From NCBI GenBank assembly GCA_001632425.1, contig KV425592.1, positions 62,001 through 126,000 of the forward strand: a stretch of DNA of 64,000 nt, in the 5' to 3' direction. Position numbers and translations under genes: made by a program. Origin of the DNA: Neolentinus lepideus HHB14362 ss-1. Lineage: Eukaryota; Basidiomycota; Agaricomycetes; Gloeophyllales; Gloeophyllaceae. The notes beneath the pieces are model-generated. The model searched no databases. It was given only the letters and a program-made list of their open reading frames with translations, and was not told the DNA's origin. How positions within the stretch are numbered: position 1 is the stretch's first letter; every line of letters starts with the position of its first letter. Shown here in pieces: positions 48,290 through 60,598 of the stretch.

Positions 48290-48622
48290 ATGGCCCTACC
48301 ATACTACTCAGGAGGATTAATAGGTTCCGAAGCCGCCTACATCGCCGGACAGGGGAGTGTTGACATACATTTCACTGACTGGAGTACGCCCCTCTCGCCC
48401 CTCTCGCCTCTTGTACCTGAGAAGATACGTCAACATGCAGTCTGCTTGGGTCTTGGCCTGACCGTTATCTTCTATGAGAGCCCCAACTCCCTACCACCCC
48501 CAGGCCTCGTACCGGGAACCAACATACCCAACCGCCACTATCCGCATCTTGTCGCAGAGCATCCAATGCCGGTGCCAACAACTTTGCCTTACTGTGCTGT
48601 CCTCATTCTCGGTGGTGCGTAG
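48290..48622 (+). CDS. Possible first exon of an unknown gene, interrupted downstream by a MITE
   Basis: The frame starting MALPYYSGGLIGSEAAYIAG is preceded by a pyrimidine-rich promoter-like stretch (48120-48250). A GTGCGT donor lies near its end (about 48614). The MITE at 48694-49324 sits where the next intron or exon would be. Open stretches with small GT-AG-like steps continue at 49327-49650, but I could not assemble a model. Function unknown. Confidence 0.35.
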   Translation: MALPYYSGGLIGSEAAYIAGQGSVDIHFTDWSTPLSPLSPLVPEKIRQHAVCLGLGLTVIFYESPNSLPPPGLVPGTNIPNRHYPHLVAEHPMPVPTTLPYCAVLILGGA

Positions 48623-48693
48623 ACCTTTTCCATTTCCATCTTCTATTGGTAATTGAAGCTTATACCTTGTGCCACCAAAATGAAATCATGCTA

Positions 48694-49324
48694 CAGTCCC
48701 GGACAGGTAAAGACAACAAACTTGTTTCCGGCTGAGCCAGAGTTATTTACGTGAAACCGACCTCGGATTTGGCCTCAGAGAGGTTAAAAACGTCCAAAAA
48801 TGGTGTCACTGATTTTTTCCCATGACATTTTGATATGGCCAAAATTTTGGGCCATTTCAACGGCATTATATACCCTTACCGGGCCTCCCGGGTCTGACCG
48901 GGACTGTCTGTGACCTGTAGATCCTTGCAAAGAATTGTCTCTGGTCCTTCCTGGGCCGATATCACCTAAAATTTACAACACATGTTAGTCAGATTTCCAT
49001 ATCTGGCCTGAACTTGGAAGAGTGATTATGGCATATCGGCCCGTCCGATTATTAGATTTAAGCCAGATTCAGACTCAGCTCATCAAAAGGAGTCGATTGG
49101 CATATTTTTCGTATTTTTCCCGATTTATTTTGTATACGGCCAAATTTTCGGCCTATCCCGACCCATTATTGGGGGTTACAGGGGGTTTACGAGAAATCGG
49201 CTCGTAACAATCACTTCCTTAGTGTCCAAATCACTCATTTCTGCAATAAAAATGAGGTTCCCACGGCCGTTGGGGTTGGGAAAATCCGGTCACCGAATTT
49301 GTTGTCTTTGCTTGTCCGGGACTG
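48694..49324. mobile_element. Tc1/mariner-type MITE, younger copy
   Basis: 631 bp. The terminal inverted repeats are CAGTCCCGGACA(G/A)G(T/C)AAAGACAACAAA, roughly 27 bp. It is flanked by TA (48692-48693 and 49325-49326), the target duplication of the Tc1/mariner superfamily. Non-coding. It matches 23243-23855 along its whole length. Confidence 0.9.
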
Positions 49325-49326
49325 TA

Positions 49327-50407
49327 TAAGCTTCCTGGCCTTACTGATGCTCTTCGAAGTGACTGATGTTCACCACGCTTTCCGTATCCATTCCGAAGAT
49401 GACTTTCGACGAGTCTTGCCTGATTACCAGTGCTCCGTACATATTCATGTCTTACTGGTGCATCTTCTCGACTTTGCGAGTCTCTAACGCTGAGTTCCGG
49501 ATTCAGGATTGCGTCCCTCATACTCGAGACTATCCTTTTTGGCTTGACTTCGATGAAACTCGTTTTCCAGACTATTCAACGTGGCATGAACGAGAAATAA
49601 GTTCTCTACGTATTCTTCCGGAGATGGGACATGGGCTTTCGCCTTGATTTTTGATATGCTTGCGGACACCCTGCCCCGAACTTGGCGTACTAATCGTCAT
49701 ATTGCAGTAATTATGCTTTTGAATACCCCATGTATCAACTTAACCACATACCCCTTGCTGGAATTTCCTATTTGTGAGTGAACTTCGCCATCGCTGTCTG
49801 TGCCGGGTAATGAGCCACTTGGGACCTGTCCATCGTGTCCTCAATTGCCGTACGTCTTTCTTTGATCTCTCGTCTGCGCTCATCGCAGTCCCACTGCCCT
49901 TTCTTCCAAAGCTCCCGTGTTCTCCTCAACCCTCGCCGCTTGGGCACCCATGCGCCTGACACCAGCTTCTCCTTCGTAACCAGCATCCAGTGCGACCTCG
50001 CTAATCAGAACCCTTCATACTACAGTACGCGCTCTACAACACTACTTACAACAAACGCTGACTTCCCAAGAAGACTCCGAGCTCTCTGACCTGTCTGGGA
50101 GCTCTGTGCCAAAGACCGACGATACCTTCCACCGGCTCTCATCTCCCCCGTCCGGCCGCAACCATTCTAGTCGAGTGCAACCGCGTGGCACTACATCACC
50201 TAGCTTCCGCTGACTCTCCGTGCCAGCTAATCGTATCAGCTTGTCCACTGCCTTTCTCTTATCTTGCAACACGAGCGCTAGCAGATAAATAAACATTACT
50301 GGCACACCGCGTCCGAATGCATGCGCTAGCTTGATAACTATAAATACCCCCGGTCTTTGTCGCCCAGTAGATCTTGACAAGACAACGTTGAGGACAAGAA
50401 GGCCGAG
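49327..50407. other. Region without a clear gene
   Basis: Short open frames only; 49370-49650 may belong to the gene interrupted by the MITE. From 49700 to 50407 nothing recognised. Confidence 0.4.
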
Positions 50408-52614
50408 TTACAGTATTAAGCCTGTACCTCTGAGGTTCGCGCGGAGCACCATTTCCTGAACTGTGAAGATGCATCAGCGACACCACACGTAAGATGGCAA
50501 CAAGAGTCTTTACCGTCGAGGAGGATCTTTGTTGTCGCCTCAATATCCTTTCGGGGAGATAAACTCAAGGTGAGGACAAAGATAGCGTGATTACAACATG
50601 ATAAGGGAGCGTACCACGACGGATGTGAAGTGAGAATAGAAACCCCTCTTCTGGGGCGAGTGGTCCTTATGAATTTGCGCGAACTTTCTCCGCAGATCTG
50701 TATGTCATTCCGGGTGCATCAGTATCAGACGCACGCAGCAAGCTTAATTGCGGTTGTGGTTGCCAGCACAACGGCACTCACACGTCGAGGTGCTCTCGAA
50801 ATCGTTCGGGCGGTCGCCGTACGAGACGATGTACTTAGCGAGCTTGATCCCTGCAGCGAGCTTGCGCTGCAGGATGTCGCATTTGTTGAGGAAGAGGATA
50901 ATGTTCGTCTTGGCCAGTAAAGGATTGGAGATGATGGATTTCCAAAGGAGGACGGAGTCTTCCTGTTGAAGTTAAAGCGGTAGATGGTCAATGAAACACT
51001 GTAAAGGGGAGAGTGAAAAGTACTTGCCAGGCGGTTCACGGAAGGGTCCTCTTCCAGGACTTGGTCGAAACAGCTGATGGGGGCCAGGAAAATGATGGCG
51101 TCCATGTCGTCAAAGAAGGGTACCCAAGCGGCTGTGTCAAGGGTTCGTCAACACGGAACCTATGTCCGCCTAGATAAATGCATACCTCTCTGAAAGATGT
51201 ACGAGCAATTCGCTTCATACAGTTACAGAAAGAGCGGACCAGACCGACTTACACAAGATCTCTGGCCACCGACGTCGTATATGCGCCAGTCACGACTGAT
51301 TGTGTTGCCAACTAGGCTCATAAGTTTGGGTAGGCAGTGCAGAGTGCGCATACACTCACCTGCCTTGACTGTAAACCGGTATTCTGTTACCCCAAGTGTT
51401 TTGATCCTGGCCCGGACAATGTCCTCTTGATTACAACAGCGCAATCAGCACGCCACATCTAAATGATTTTCCTATGACATACCATCCGTAGGCATGTACC
51501 GCAGCTCCGTTACTCGATCCAACGAATCGAGGTAGCTGCGACCGCACGGTAAATCCAGGCCTAAACCAGATGGATACGCTACAACTCACAATCCCGGGAG
51601 CTCCTCCAGCCTCAACTTTTCCCGCTCCAGCAGTTTACGCACAATCGGATCGTTCCACAGACGTATCATATCTTCACTACACGCCTGCAGGACCTGCGAC
51701 GGCTCGTCCGGCTCGAGGCCATCATCTTGAACATCAGTACTCTTCCTCTCCTCACCGCTCCACAGCCTGCTGAACTTCGTGCCCAACGCCCTCGAACTCA
51801 GCGCAATCTCCTTCATGCCCTTCTTCTGGCGGTCGGGAAAGGGAATGTTCGTCAGGGAAGTGAGGTGCTGGCCGCCGAACACAGATGAGCCTTCGGGGTC
51901 CAATTTGCGCAGGAGGACGTCTTCGATTTGCAGGAGGGGAGAGAGCTTCATTTTCAGCAGGAGCAGTTCGGGCGTGAGGCGGGGCATTTCGGGGTCGTAA
52001 GGGACGTCGGGGGCGTCGACGGGTTTGAGGCGTGGGGACACGGTGGGGGAGGTCGTCGCGGCCTGCACTTCTGCCATAGCTTCGAGGATGAGGCGGAAGG
52101 ACCGAACGATGTTGAGATGGATTACTGTCCGCCATTGCGCCCGGTCTGCACGGAAGGCCTAATTGTTCGGTTTGAGCGTGGATGCTGTACCACCACGCGC
52201 ACATACGCACCTTTCTTGAGTTCATGAGCTGGAAGTCTGAGAAGACTGTTAGCGGAGGCTGCGGCTCTAGAGTATGGGTGCTCACTCTTGAGAGTCGTTG
52301 ATTTCCCTGCCAGTCCAGGAATGTTAGACATTGGTAAATGCGCAAAAAAAATACATGATCCACCTGATTCACTTTGACCTTCGCAGCCAAAGTCAGCATA
52401 CAGATATATATGGCTTTCAGATATTCTGCGTACCTAGCAAGAGGACCTTGACGCATCTCTCCCGTTTCTGTTCTGCCCTCTGGCGGTTAATCTCTTCGTC
52501 GATTGCATCGGAGACTCGCTTCGCGTCCTCCTCGTTGCGCAAGCGTGCTTCACGTTGGACTATCGTCTCGTTCGCTGGTGGCGACACGAACTCCGAAAAC
52601 GGGTCGTCCGACAT
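50408..52614 (-). CDS. Heterotrimeric G-protein alpha subunit, long divergent form
   Basis: Fourteen exons: 52614-52434, 52378-52364, 52306-52286, 52236-52211, 52158-51590, 51535-51483, 51425-51360, 51311-51253, 51189-51186, 51131-51028, 50962-50782, 50697-50615, 50547-50514 and 50460-50408. The sum is 1449 nt, 482 residues, in frame throughout. The P-loop GQSESGKST (about residues 61-69) is built from three exons. Switch I is RARIKTLG with catalytic Arg295 and Thr298; switch II is DVGGQRS with Gln327; then NKCD (392-395) and TSVV as the G5 motif. The protein is about 130 residues longer than a usual G-alpha, with inserts in the helical domain. There is no N-terminal MG myristoylation site. 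One intron is GC-AG (51027-50963). It binds GTP and couples membrane receptors to effectors. An in-frame ATG at 52632 is an alternative start. Confidence 0.9.
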
Positions 52615-55600
52615 TGAGACTCTAACAGGCATTATAGGTACGGTCGTGATCGCTAATGCGGACAGAGAGAAAACTGACCAGGGGAAGAAAGGTGGCGTCA
52701 GTAATACGGACGGGGAGGAGAAGGCAGTTTGCCATAAGGTTCAATAAAGGAGGGCCGTAAGAGGAATCCCGGAGTCTGGAAACTCACCTGCTTCGGGCGT
52801 CTCTCTAGATCTGATACCCAACTATGGCACCCGTCCAACCAAGAATAATACGCTGGTGGCAGTTCCCTGTCGCACAATCTCCTCAACGTCGGTACTGTCA
52901 GCTTGGCACAGAGGACATCGTCGTGCCAATTAACGTCGCACTTATACGTTCCTTCTGCATCGCGGCCACACGCGAAAGTGCGTACGATGGCGGAGTATCG
53001 GAAGCAAAGAAGCCTTTATCGCCCTGACAGAACGCATCCTTTTCGGTTGTTCGCAGGGTCGGCGCAACCACATCAAACCGAACTTCGGCTACCGTTACTT
53101 CCCGTTATGCCCTCGACATGATGCATTATGCTCATGACTGCTCTGGATCCGCCAGGGCATCATATGAGCCAACTCTGGTGCTTCCAGGACAGAATTCCGG
53201 CATTCGCAGGTAATATACATGGAGAAATGGACTCCAGAAAATACCTGGCGCAAAAATATCTGGGAGCACGCTGTTCCACTGCCGACGGATACAAAGGTCC
53301 CGTAGTACGGTCCTCCCTCGCAAGTTACAACATATCATGATGTATGGTACAGGCTGATCGCTAAATAGCACCCGTATTTTCACATGTGCTCCTCATGCGA
53401 AATGGCTACATAGCCTCGTTTCCAACCTCTATTAAACACAGAGTGACTCCGGGGATAAGACTTTCCTGGACCCGTAACTGTCATTGTCATGATATTTTCA
53501 TCGTCGGTGGGTATCATGGGAGGGTAATCACCTTCCGTCACTCTTGCTATCGTTGCTCTGGCTAACCGCATCAAATACTGCATCAATTATTGACACGTAC
53601 ACACATGACCAGTCACTACCCCAAGCGTTCTGTTTGACGGTCGTGAGTACAGATGGGCTGGTTGCTACGACCGTGGCCTTGAGCCCGCCTGTCGTACTCA
53701 ACATCCCAGACTTGGAAGTAGTACTTCTCTGCGCACAGGCCTGCGATTTTGTACAGTGTTAGCGCTCCTACGTAGGAGATCAAAGGGACTGAAAGAATGT
53801 AGACGTGCCATGGGTCTCGGAGCCAACTTACACCCGCGGGCTTGCTCTTCGATCAATATGTTTGTTTGCCAATCACTCTATTCTTGCACCGGATTTCGGG
53901 CCCGCGCTCCTCATGATCATCTTACTAGTCGAATCCGCGGTGTGGCGCCCGCTGTATAACCTACTTAACCTACCTAAAAATTTACCTGAATCAAAGTTAT
54001 GGAGCAACTGGACCCACCGTGTCTAGACGCTCATCCAGCACCCAATGCAATGACCCTGACGACAACGGATTAGTGCCGTACCATTCTACACAGCACTCAT
54101 TGACGGTCGGCGTTGAACACATATTGTAAAGTCCGAGGGCTCACCCGGAGTTCGGACGATAGGTTCCCCGTTGCAGTCCAGAGTCCAGTTCAAACATGAC
54201 ATTAACGTTTGAACCTTACGATTTAGTGTAATGTCCCTCGACAAGACATCGATGCAATTCGAGATACCCATGGCGATACCGAATTCGCGTAGCACGTTCG
54301 AACGTCGTACCGACGCATTGCCGATGACCATCTCAAATAGAGATTTCACAGTATTCAATCAGTGAGGCCAAAAAACCATTATCATGGGTATCAAAACGAG
54401 ATCGAGTTACTTAGCTCAGATGTCAGAGGTTGTGTGACATCAGAGATGGTTCGAGTGCAGGTACCATCGGTGAATCTCAAGAGGAACTGTTCACGGCAAC
54501 TCAGCAGTTCGACGGACCCATCCAAAAGTCAAATCCCTACCAGAAGCACAATTTAATTCGGACTTTAAGAGAAAGAGAAGACGCATACCATCAATCATGC
54601 TAGATCCACGCAGAACTCTCCGTCTTAATCATCTTCGAACGCAATTGACTCGGGGCACTCGGGCGATATCCTAAGGCTATGTCATATATGTTAACTAATG
54701 CCCCAAGGTTTATATGACAGCATAAATAGCAACGCACAGGCACCAACTCAGTACAGAGTGCTCCGCGGAGATATAGCGTGTCAGTTAGGCTCTACAATCC
54801 GCAGACGATGCAAAACGGATATCGTGACAAAGTTCTGTCATGTAGTATATACATCGACGACAGTCCACAGCGGCGACCTTGCAGTGTGCAGCAGACGGCT
54901 GGCGAAGGCACATTCAGATACATACCTATATAGCCAAAATCGCCGTACTAGCATGCTGACCTCTGACCTGTTTCATGTTCGAAGGGCCGGTGCATCGATC
55001 GGGCTGCCTGGACTGCGTTAGTCACACTAGCATGAAAGCCCAGTCGAGCAGAGCCGGAACAACTCGACCTTTCGAAACATACTTGGCTTGACCTCAAGCC
55101 AGCTGCGCCAGCAGGCCACCTAGATGTTAAATGGGATTAACACATCTCTGGCATGAGATTGTGGTTCGGCAGAATTCCAATCCCCAACAGGAAAGCCTAG
55201 AAGTCATTTCATTGCTCTGTATCCCGGCCGAGTGTCGCAAGTACTGGTACTGTACGATCGTTCAGCACACGCAGCCACTGTTTCACGATCTCAAGCCGCT
55301 GGACGTGCTAGCTGACCTCGACGAAAGGAGGACAGGGCACGGAGGGGCTGACGCATTGCGCCTCAATCTGGCCGATACAGTGGCGTTTCCGTCCATCGAG
55401 ATCCTCGTCCCGCAGCCGAGCTGCCCAAGCCGACCGCTGCGGTGCCAATGAAAGGAGCATACCAACTCGCAGGCACGGTGAAACACCGCAAGCGTGAAAA
55501 TAAGGAGCAGAGGCCACAACACCGAGACATAGAAGTAAATTTCTTGCTGCGGCCGGAGCTGGGCAAAATCATTTTCGGGTTAGGAACACTCAAACACCCA

Positions 55601-57181
55601 TAAATTTCCGGCTTGTGCCGAGCTAACGTTCAGTATAAAGTCGGGAGAAGTTCCGAATGGAGTAAATGGCCGGTGCTCGTGTGGCCGGACAGCAACAGCA
55701 TCGCGCATGGGCGGCAGACGAAATCAGGACCAAACACATCTCCCAAGTCGCCCTGTGTGGGCGGTAGTGCGACATCGTCGGCGCGCGGAGGAACGGAGGC
55801 CTAAGGTCAGAGAATACTAGTCATCGCATCGGATCGCGCCGGACGGGCTGAGTGATAGAGGGACAGAGTCAAAAAGACAGCACTACCATTTTAGACTTGA
55901 CGCAGTGGCGACGGGCACTGGACGAACAACATTGCAGCATGGGTTAGGTGTGTTGTCCAAGCTGAGAGCTATAGCCCTAACAATGTTGGAAGCTGTTCAC
56001 TATGCTCCGTATTTAGTACTTGGCTGTCCAGAGATATGCTATCCTGTTTTGGTAAGGTGCAGGCCAGGACGGGGAGCGGAACGATTTTCAGGCAAAGGTA
56101 GTATGAAGATCCAGAGATGGCAGGCTGTAACAATTGCGCGATTGGGGATTGGAGGCCGTGTATCGGGTCGTGTCGGCCAGCAGCTGTAAACGTAGGTGGT
56201 GCTGCGAGCTGCTCCGACGGCTAGATCGAGGAAACGCCAAACTTCGGAAAGAGTAGAACTTGTCCCTGTGAGAGGTAATGAATGCCAAATGGAACGCCCG
56301 GAGAAGCGATCCGTACGGGCGCCAGAAGACGGAATTGCCCCGAGCGAGTGATGCATGCACCGCCGTCTGGTACTACAAGGGGTGCTTATTGAGGGACAGC
56401 GTTGGCCCAACAAGGTTGCACAAAGTGGAGAAAGACGGCCATCTTGACCTCTAGGGCATAGATTTGATGCTAGCTGGAGGTTTCCGCCATCCACGGACAG
56501 ATAACGTCTCTGAGATATTTGCCACTACAAGCAGCTTTGCGAACCCGCGCATCGGGCAGCAGTAGAGGTGGGCAGGTACTTGGAAAAGGATCCGTACGCA
56601 CCGGGACGACGCTGGAGCCATAGATGGCAATTGTTCGCGATTGATGGAGTGATGGACATATACGGAGGAGAGCGGGCACGACAGACGAATGCTGGAACAG
56701 CACGGATACCGCCACAAAGCGCTAGTAGTAGTAAGCTAGGCGCAGTCGTATATGGCTACAAGACTAGTTGGGCTCCGACTACCACGAAACGTTTCTTGAC
56801 GGTGGGAGTCCGGCGAGGTCGGACTAAGGTTCCTCACAATAAGTGATTAAGTGATTCATGACTTGGTATCCTTGTCCGTGCAAAGCAACCAAGTACGACT
56901 TGTAGTTTGATTGTGGGCGCATCGCCAACTCACTTTGAGTAGATATCGGGATGATGGTAGCAGCATGTTAACCGCCACATCTCGGGATTCCCCCGCAGTT
57001 TCCCGGCCACACGACAAACACGCGGTGCTTAGTCAGCAATCTCTCCTCACGGATCTGCCAGCAATCTGCCACCAGAATATCTGTTAGTGAAATCCCGAGG
57101 AGCATGGACCATGGGCGGGTTTATAAATTGCTTGTATTCTGGGCCTATCTTCCCCACTGACCGCCCTTCAAATCTTTCGTC
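52615..57181. other. Long region without a recognisable gene
   Basis: 4.6 kb with only short open frames on both strands and no transposon ends that I could pair. It holds the upstream region of the G-alpha gene on the left and a promoter region before 57182 on the right. It may contain decayed mobile sequence. Confidence 0.4.
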
Positions 57182-58595
57182 ATGCAATCGCTTTGGCTCT
57201 CCCTGCCCACCGAGATGAAGCTGGCCGTCATAGACCTCCTGGAGGTCGAGCAAGCCAAGACACTCGCATTCGTGAGCCATGAGATGCGCAAGTTATGTGC
57301 GTCGAATATATTTCAGGTGAGTACAGTCTCGAGGATATGGAGACCTGCTGTTGACCCAGATATTGCAGAATGTGATTCTCAAGAACCATGAGGATCTAAC
57401 CTGCTTCCTGCGGGACGTCCCCGCCTCCTATTACCCGTTTATTCGCCGTCTGGATGTCTGTACAAGATCCGCAGAAGATCGGTCATTCGTCGGCACTATT
57501 ACTGCCACGAGGACAGAGGCGATGACCACCCTCCTCAGTCACTGTACGCATGTCGAGCGCCTACTGCTCCGGCTCGAAGGATCTTTGGCCAAGGACGTCA
57601 TACCCATCTTTACCTCCCTGCTATCCCTCAAGGAACTGTCCATTCAGAACTGCGGTGATGAAGACACGACTCCAATGTATGTTTCATACTTTGCATGACA
57701 GACTCATATTCTGAGCTTGCTCCACAGAAGCGAGCGCTTCGTCGTCTCAATTGCAGCATCCGTGCCAAGGCTGGAAGAGCTCTCCCTGTCTCGCATCTCC
57801 CGTTCTCAAATGCACGCCCGGGAGCTGATCGGTGCTGCGCCGTTCGTTCCTTTGGTGAGGGGAGACGAGGATATCGAAGACCACCCGCTGCTCGGCTCCG
57901 AGCTATCTCTCCCATCTCTCATGCGCATCCCGACGCTGCGCAAGCTCGTCATCCGCGACACCCACCTTGGCGATCCTCGCTGGGCGACTGCCCCCGTTGC
58001 ATGTCCCCTCGAGATCCTAGACCTCGGCAGCTCCTACCACGAGACTGAGGAGTTTAATCGGCTCTGCACGGAGCGTATCATCCAGAACGTCGGCGCGACT
58101 ATCGACGAGTTCACACTCAACACTTCGTTTGGCTCATCCGAGGCCTCCACGTCCGTCGCCCGACCCGCGCAGCCAACGCTGAAGAAGCTCCGCAAACTGC
58201 ACCTCACGCCGCTCGTCCCTGTGGACGACGTCGTCGACACGCTGACGACGCTCGGCAGCTCGCCCATCGAGCGCATCTCCGTGCAATGCTTCGAATACGA
58301 CGTCGCGGACGTGTGCACAGCTCTCCAGGACTTCCTCGCCCTGCGGCAGGAGCGCGCGGACAGCGGGTTCTATACCCAGCTCCACGAGATCTGCGTTACC
58401 ATCACCGAGAGCCTCGACACACCTGCTCTCGGTGCATGCGCGATCCCTTGTGGCTGCTCTGACGTCGACGCGGCGGTGCGTCTGCAAGAGTACTGCCGCG
58501 ATCTTCTCAGCCAGGGTATCATTGATGATGCCGACTTTGACTGCAAAGTGGCAGGCGATGCAGCGATGGACAAGTCTGGATTCGATTGGTTGTGA
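57182..58595 (+). CDS. F-box/LRR-like protein
   Basis: Three exons: 57182-57316, 57369-57676 and 57728-58595 (introns of 52 and 51 bp), 436 residues, phases consistent. The N-terminal helix pair LWLSLPTEMKLAVIDLLE…LAFVSHEMRKL resembles the short F-box found in many basidiomycete proteins. It is followed by irregular leucine-rich segments (LLSLKELSIQNCG, RLEELSLSRIS, LRKLVIRDTH, LEILDLGSS). Such proteins usually recruit substrates to SCF ubiquitin ligases. The F-box call is by pattern and length, so the function is only probable. Confidence 0.75.
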
Positions 58596-58978
58596 GTGAT
58601 GTATAGGAATATACCGCCTCGGACTACTTCTATTTTTATATGTATCATTATGGGATGGATATTTTTAGGCTGTAAGAGTACTGCTATCATATCTGTATTG
58701 CACGCTGATATCATGATCCCGGAGTGTATCTCGGAGTGGTCACCGCCTCGCAGCCAGTGTCCATCATCCCGGGCTTTTATCGCGCGTCCTAGCTGGATGC
58801 TGTAAGATGTGATTTGCATGAGATGATCCAAGGAAGCCATATGCATCGCCTTGTCCATTACACTATACTAACTAACATACAATTCGTTCTACGCGCTGAT
58901 GGCTCCAAACAGTTCTAAACGATGGTATCAAAATAAGTAATAGTCTGCTAACATCACTGTTGTACCAGAATCATAACG
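58596..58978. other. Intergenic 3'-3' region
   Basis: AT-rich 383 bp between convergent genes; no gene seen. Confidence 0.5.
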
Positions 58979-60598
58979 TTAATACCGGACAGAGTACGGG
59001 TCCCGTGCGGGATTTGCTGCCACCAGCGGCGTGTCGGAATCCACGCTCGAGACGCTTGCATTGCTGTCACTGCGCGCCAAAGCCAGGGAGCGCCGTTCCG
59101 GCACCGACTCCTTTTCCTCCTGCGCGGAAGTCATCACGAAGGGTGTGATGCCGACCGCTGCGGGCGACGAGAGGTCGAGGGACTTGCGCGGCGTGGCGAA
59201 GCTGGGCAAAGTGTCGGTGTCAGGTAGACGCTGCTTCGTCGTTACTAGGAGGATCACGTTGACGAATCCTGAATATTATATTATATGTAGCGTGAGCTCA
59301 GGATAAGGCAGGTAGGAAAAGTGGTCGGCGCACCGTTGAGGTTGAAAATCACATCGCAAAGGATGGTGGCCCAGTTCGGAACCCGCATGGCAAATTCGGT
59401 CATACGGGCCAACGCGATTGGAAGCAGAAGGAGGCTGTACGCTATCTGGGTGCGGGAGGTATATATCAGGTCGAGCTCCGTGGCAATATGATATTGACTC
59501 ACGGGATACCATACCATGTGTGCGGCGACGCGCACCATGGCAGAGTCGATCATATCCCTGGTGATGGCTAGCTGCCAGCTTTCGCCTCTGGGCACCCATC
59601 GTAGGCGCCACTTCCCTTCGCTCTTGACGAGGTTCCCGCGGACGCGCAGGAGAGTCGCGGTGTACATGAAGAAGCCAATGCCCGCCGCGAAGAACTCCTA
59701 TGTGCCGTGAACGAGAAAGATCAGCTGGCTATGGTGTTGTAGCCGAACGGCGAAGACTCACGAAGAAATACTCGAGGAAGAACTGCTCGCGAGGGTAGTT
59801 TGGAGTAATCCAGCACCTATAACAGTCTCCTGTTGGTTTCCTAGAGAGTGCATATGAAGTGCAGTCTCACCAGAGGCCTGATACGCCAAAGTATGGACCA
59901 TTTTTGCTGTTTGCGATGACTGTCGGACCGAGAGAGGCGATGAAAAAAACAATGGACCATCCGAAAGTGAGTGTAAGGTACAGTCCAGTCTTCGTCGTCT
60001 TCCACCGAAGGAACAGCAGGTGGAAGAGATGGGCAGCAACCACAAATGCCCTGAGACGGGTGTGATGAGGCTTAAATATGTCTTTAAAATCAGTACAAGA
60101 CCACATACCACATAGCGGTGGCAATATTGCCGACGTGCTTCAGGACACCTAATCAGACCCATCACGGCTGAATCAACACAGATACTGAGACGTGCACAGT
60201 CATTACCGTACCTTGTACGACACAAAAGCTATCCCCGAAGACATATCCGCGCTGCACCCATTTTGCATTCATGACAGTGCCGAAGGACTGCACAAAATTG
60301 GCCATTAGAAGAGAAATAAAGTACGGTCGGATATGCGTGTCCTCTCTTGCCAGTGTACGAGTTGCTCCCGTCTTTAGTTCAATCAAAATGAGGCATTGTA
60401 TCACATTATATCGCGGTGGCAGTGTTACTCACCGCAAACGCGACGAGGATGGCCAAGATAGAGAGCGCTCCAGCAACAATGGTAGCCTTGTCATATTCAT
60501 ATGAGCCTTGGAATTCGAGAAACTCCCAAGAGATTAAAATATGTACTCACAACCACACCCGCCGGTTCATAGTATGTATACACAGTAGGTTCTACCAT
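58979..60598 (-). CDS. Seven-transmembrane G-protein-coupled receptor (Git3/cAMP-receptor-like)
   Basis: Nine exons: 60598-60559, 60506-60433, 60371-60212, 60148-60109, 60050-59871, 59816-59762, 59697-59503, 59445-59334 and 59268-58979. They sum to 1146 nt, 381 residues, all in frame. Hydrophobic spans include TIVAGALSILAILVAFA (TM1), FISLLMANFVQSFGTVMNA (TM2), FVVAAHLFHLLFLRW (TM3), LTFGWSIVFFIASLGP (TM4), EFFAAGIGFFMYTATLLRVR (TM5), IAYSLLLLPIALARM (TM6) and a last span with FVNVILLVT. Loop motifs GKWRLRWVPRG and GPYFGVSGLWCWIT match a receptor family common in basidiomycetes. The cytoplasmic tail is Ser-rich. The ligand is unknown. The first donor (GTGTGG) is weak, so exon 1 is the least certain part. 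Confidence 0.85.
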
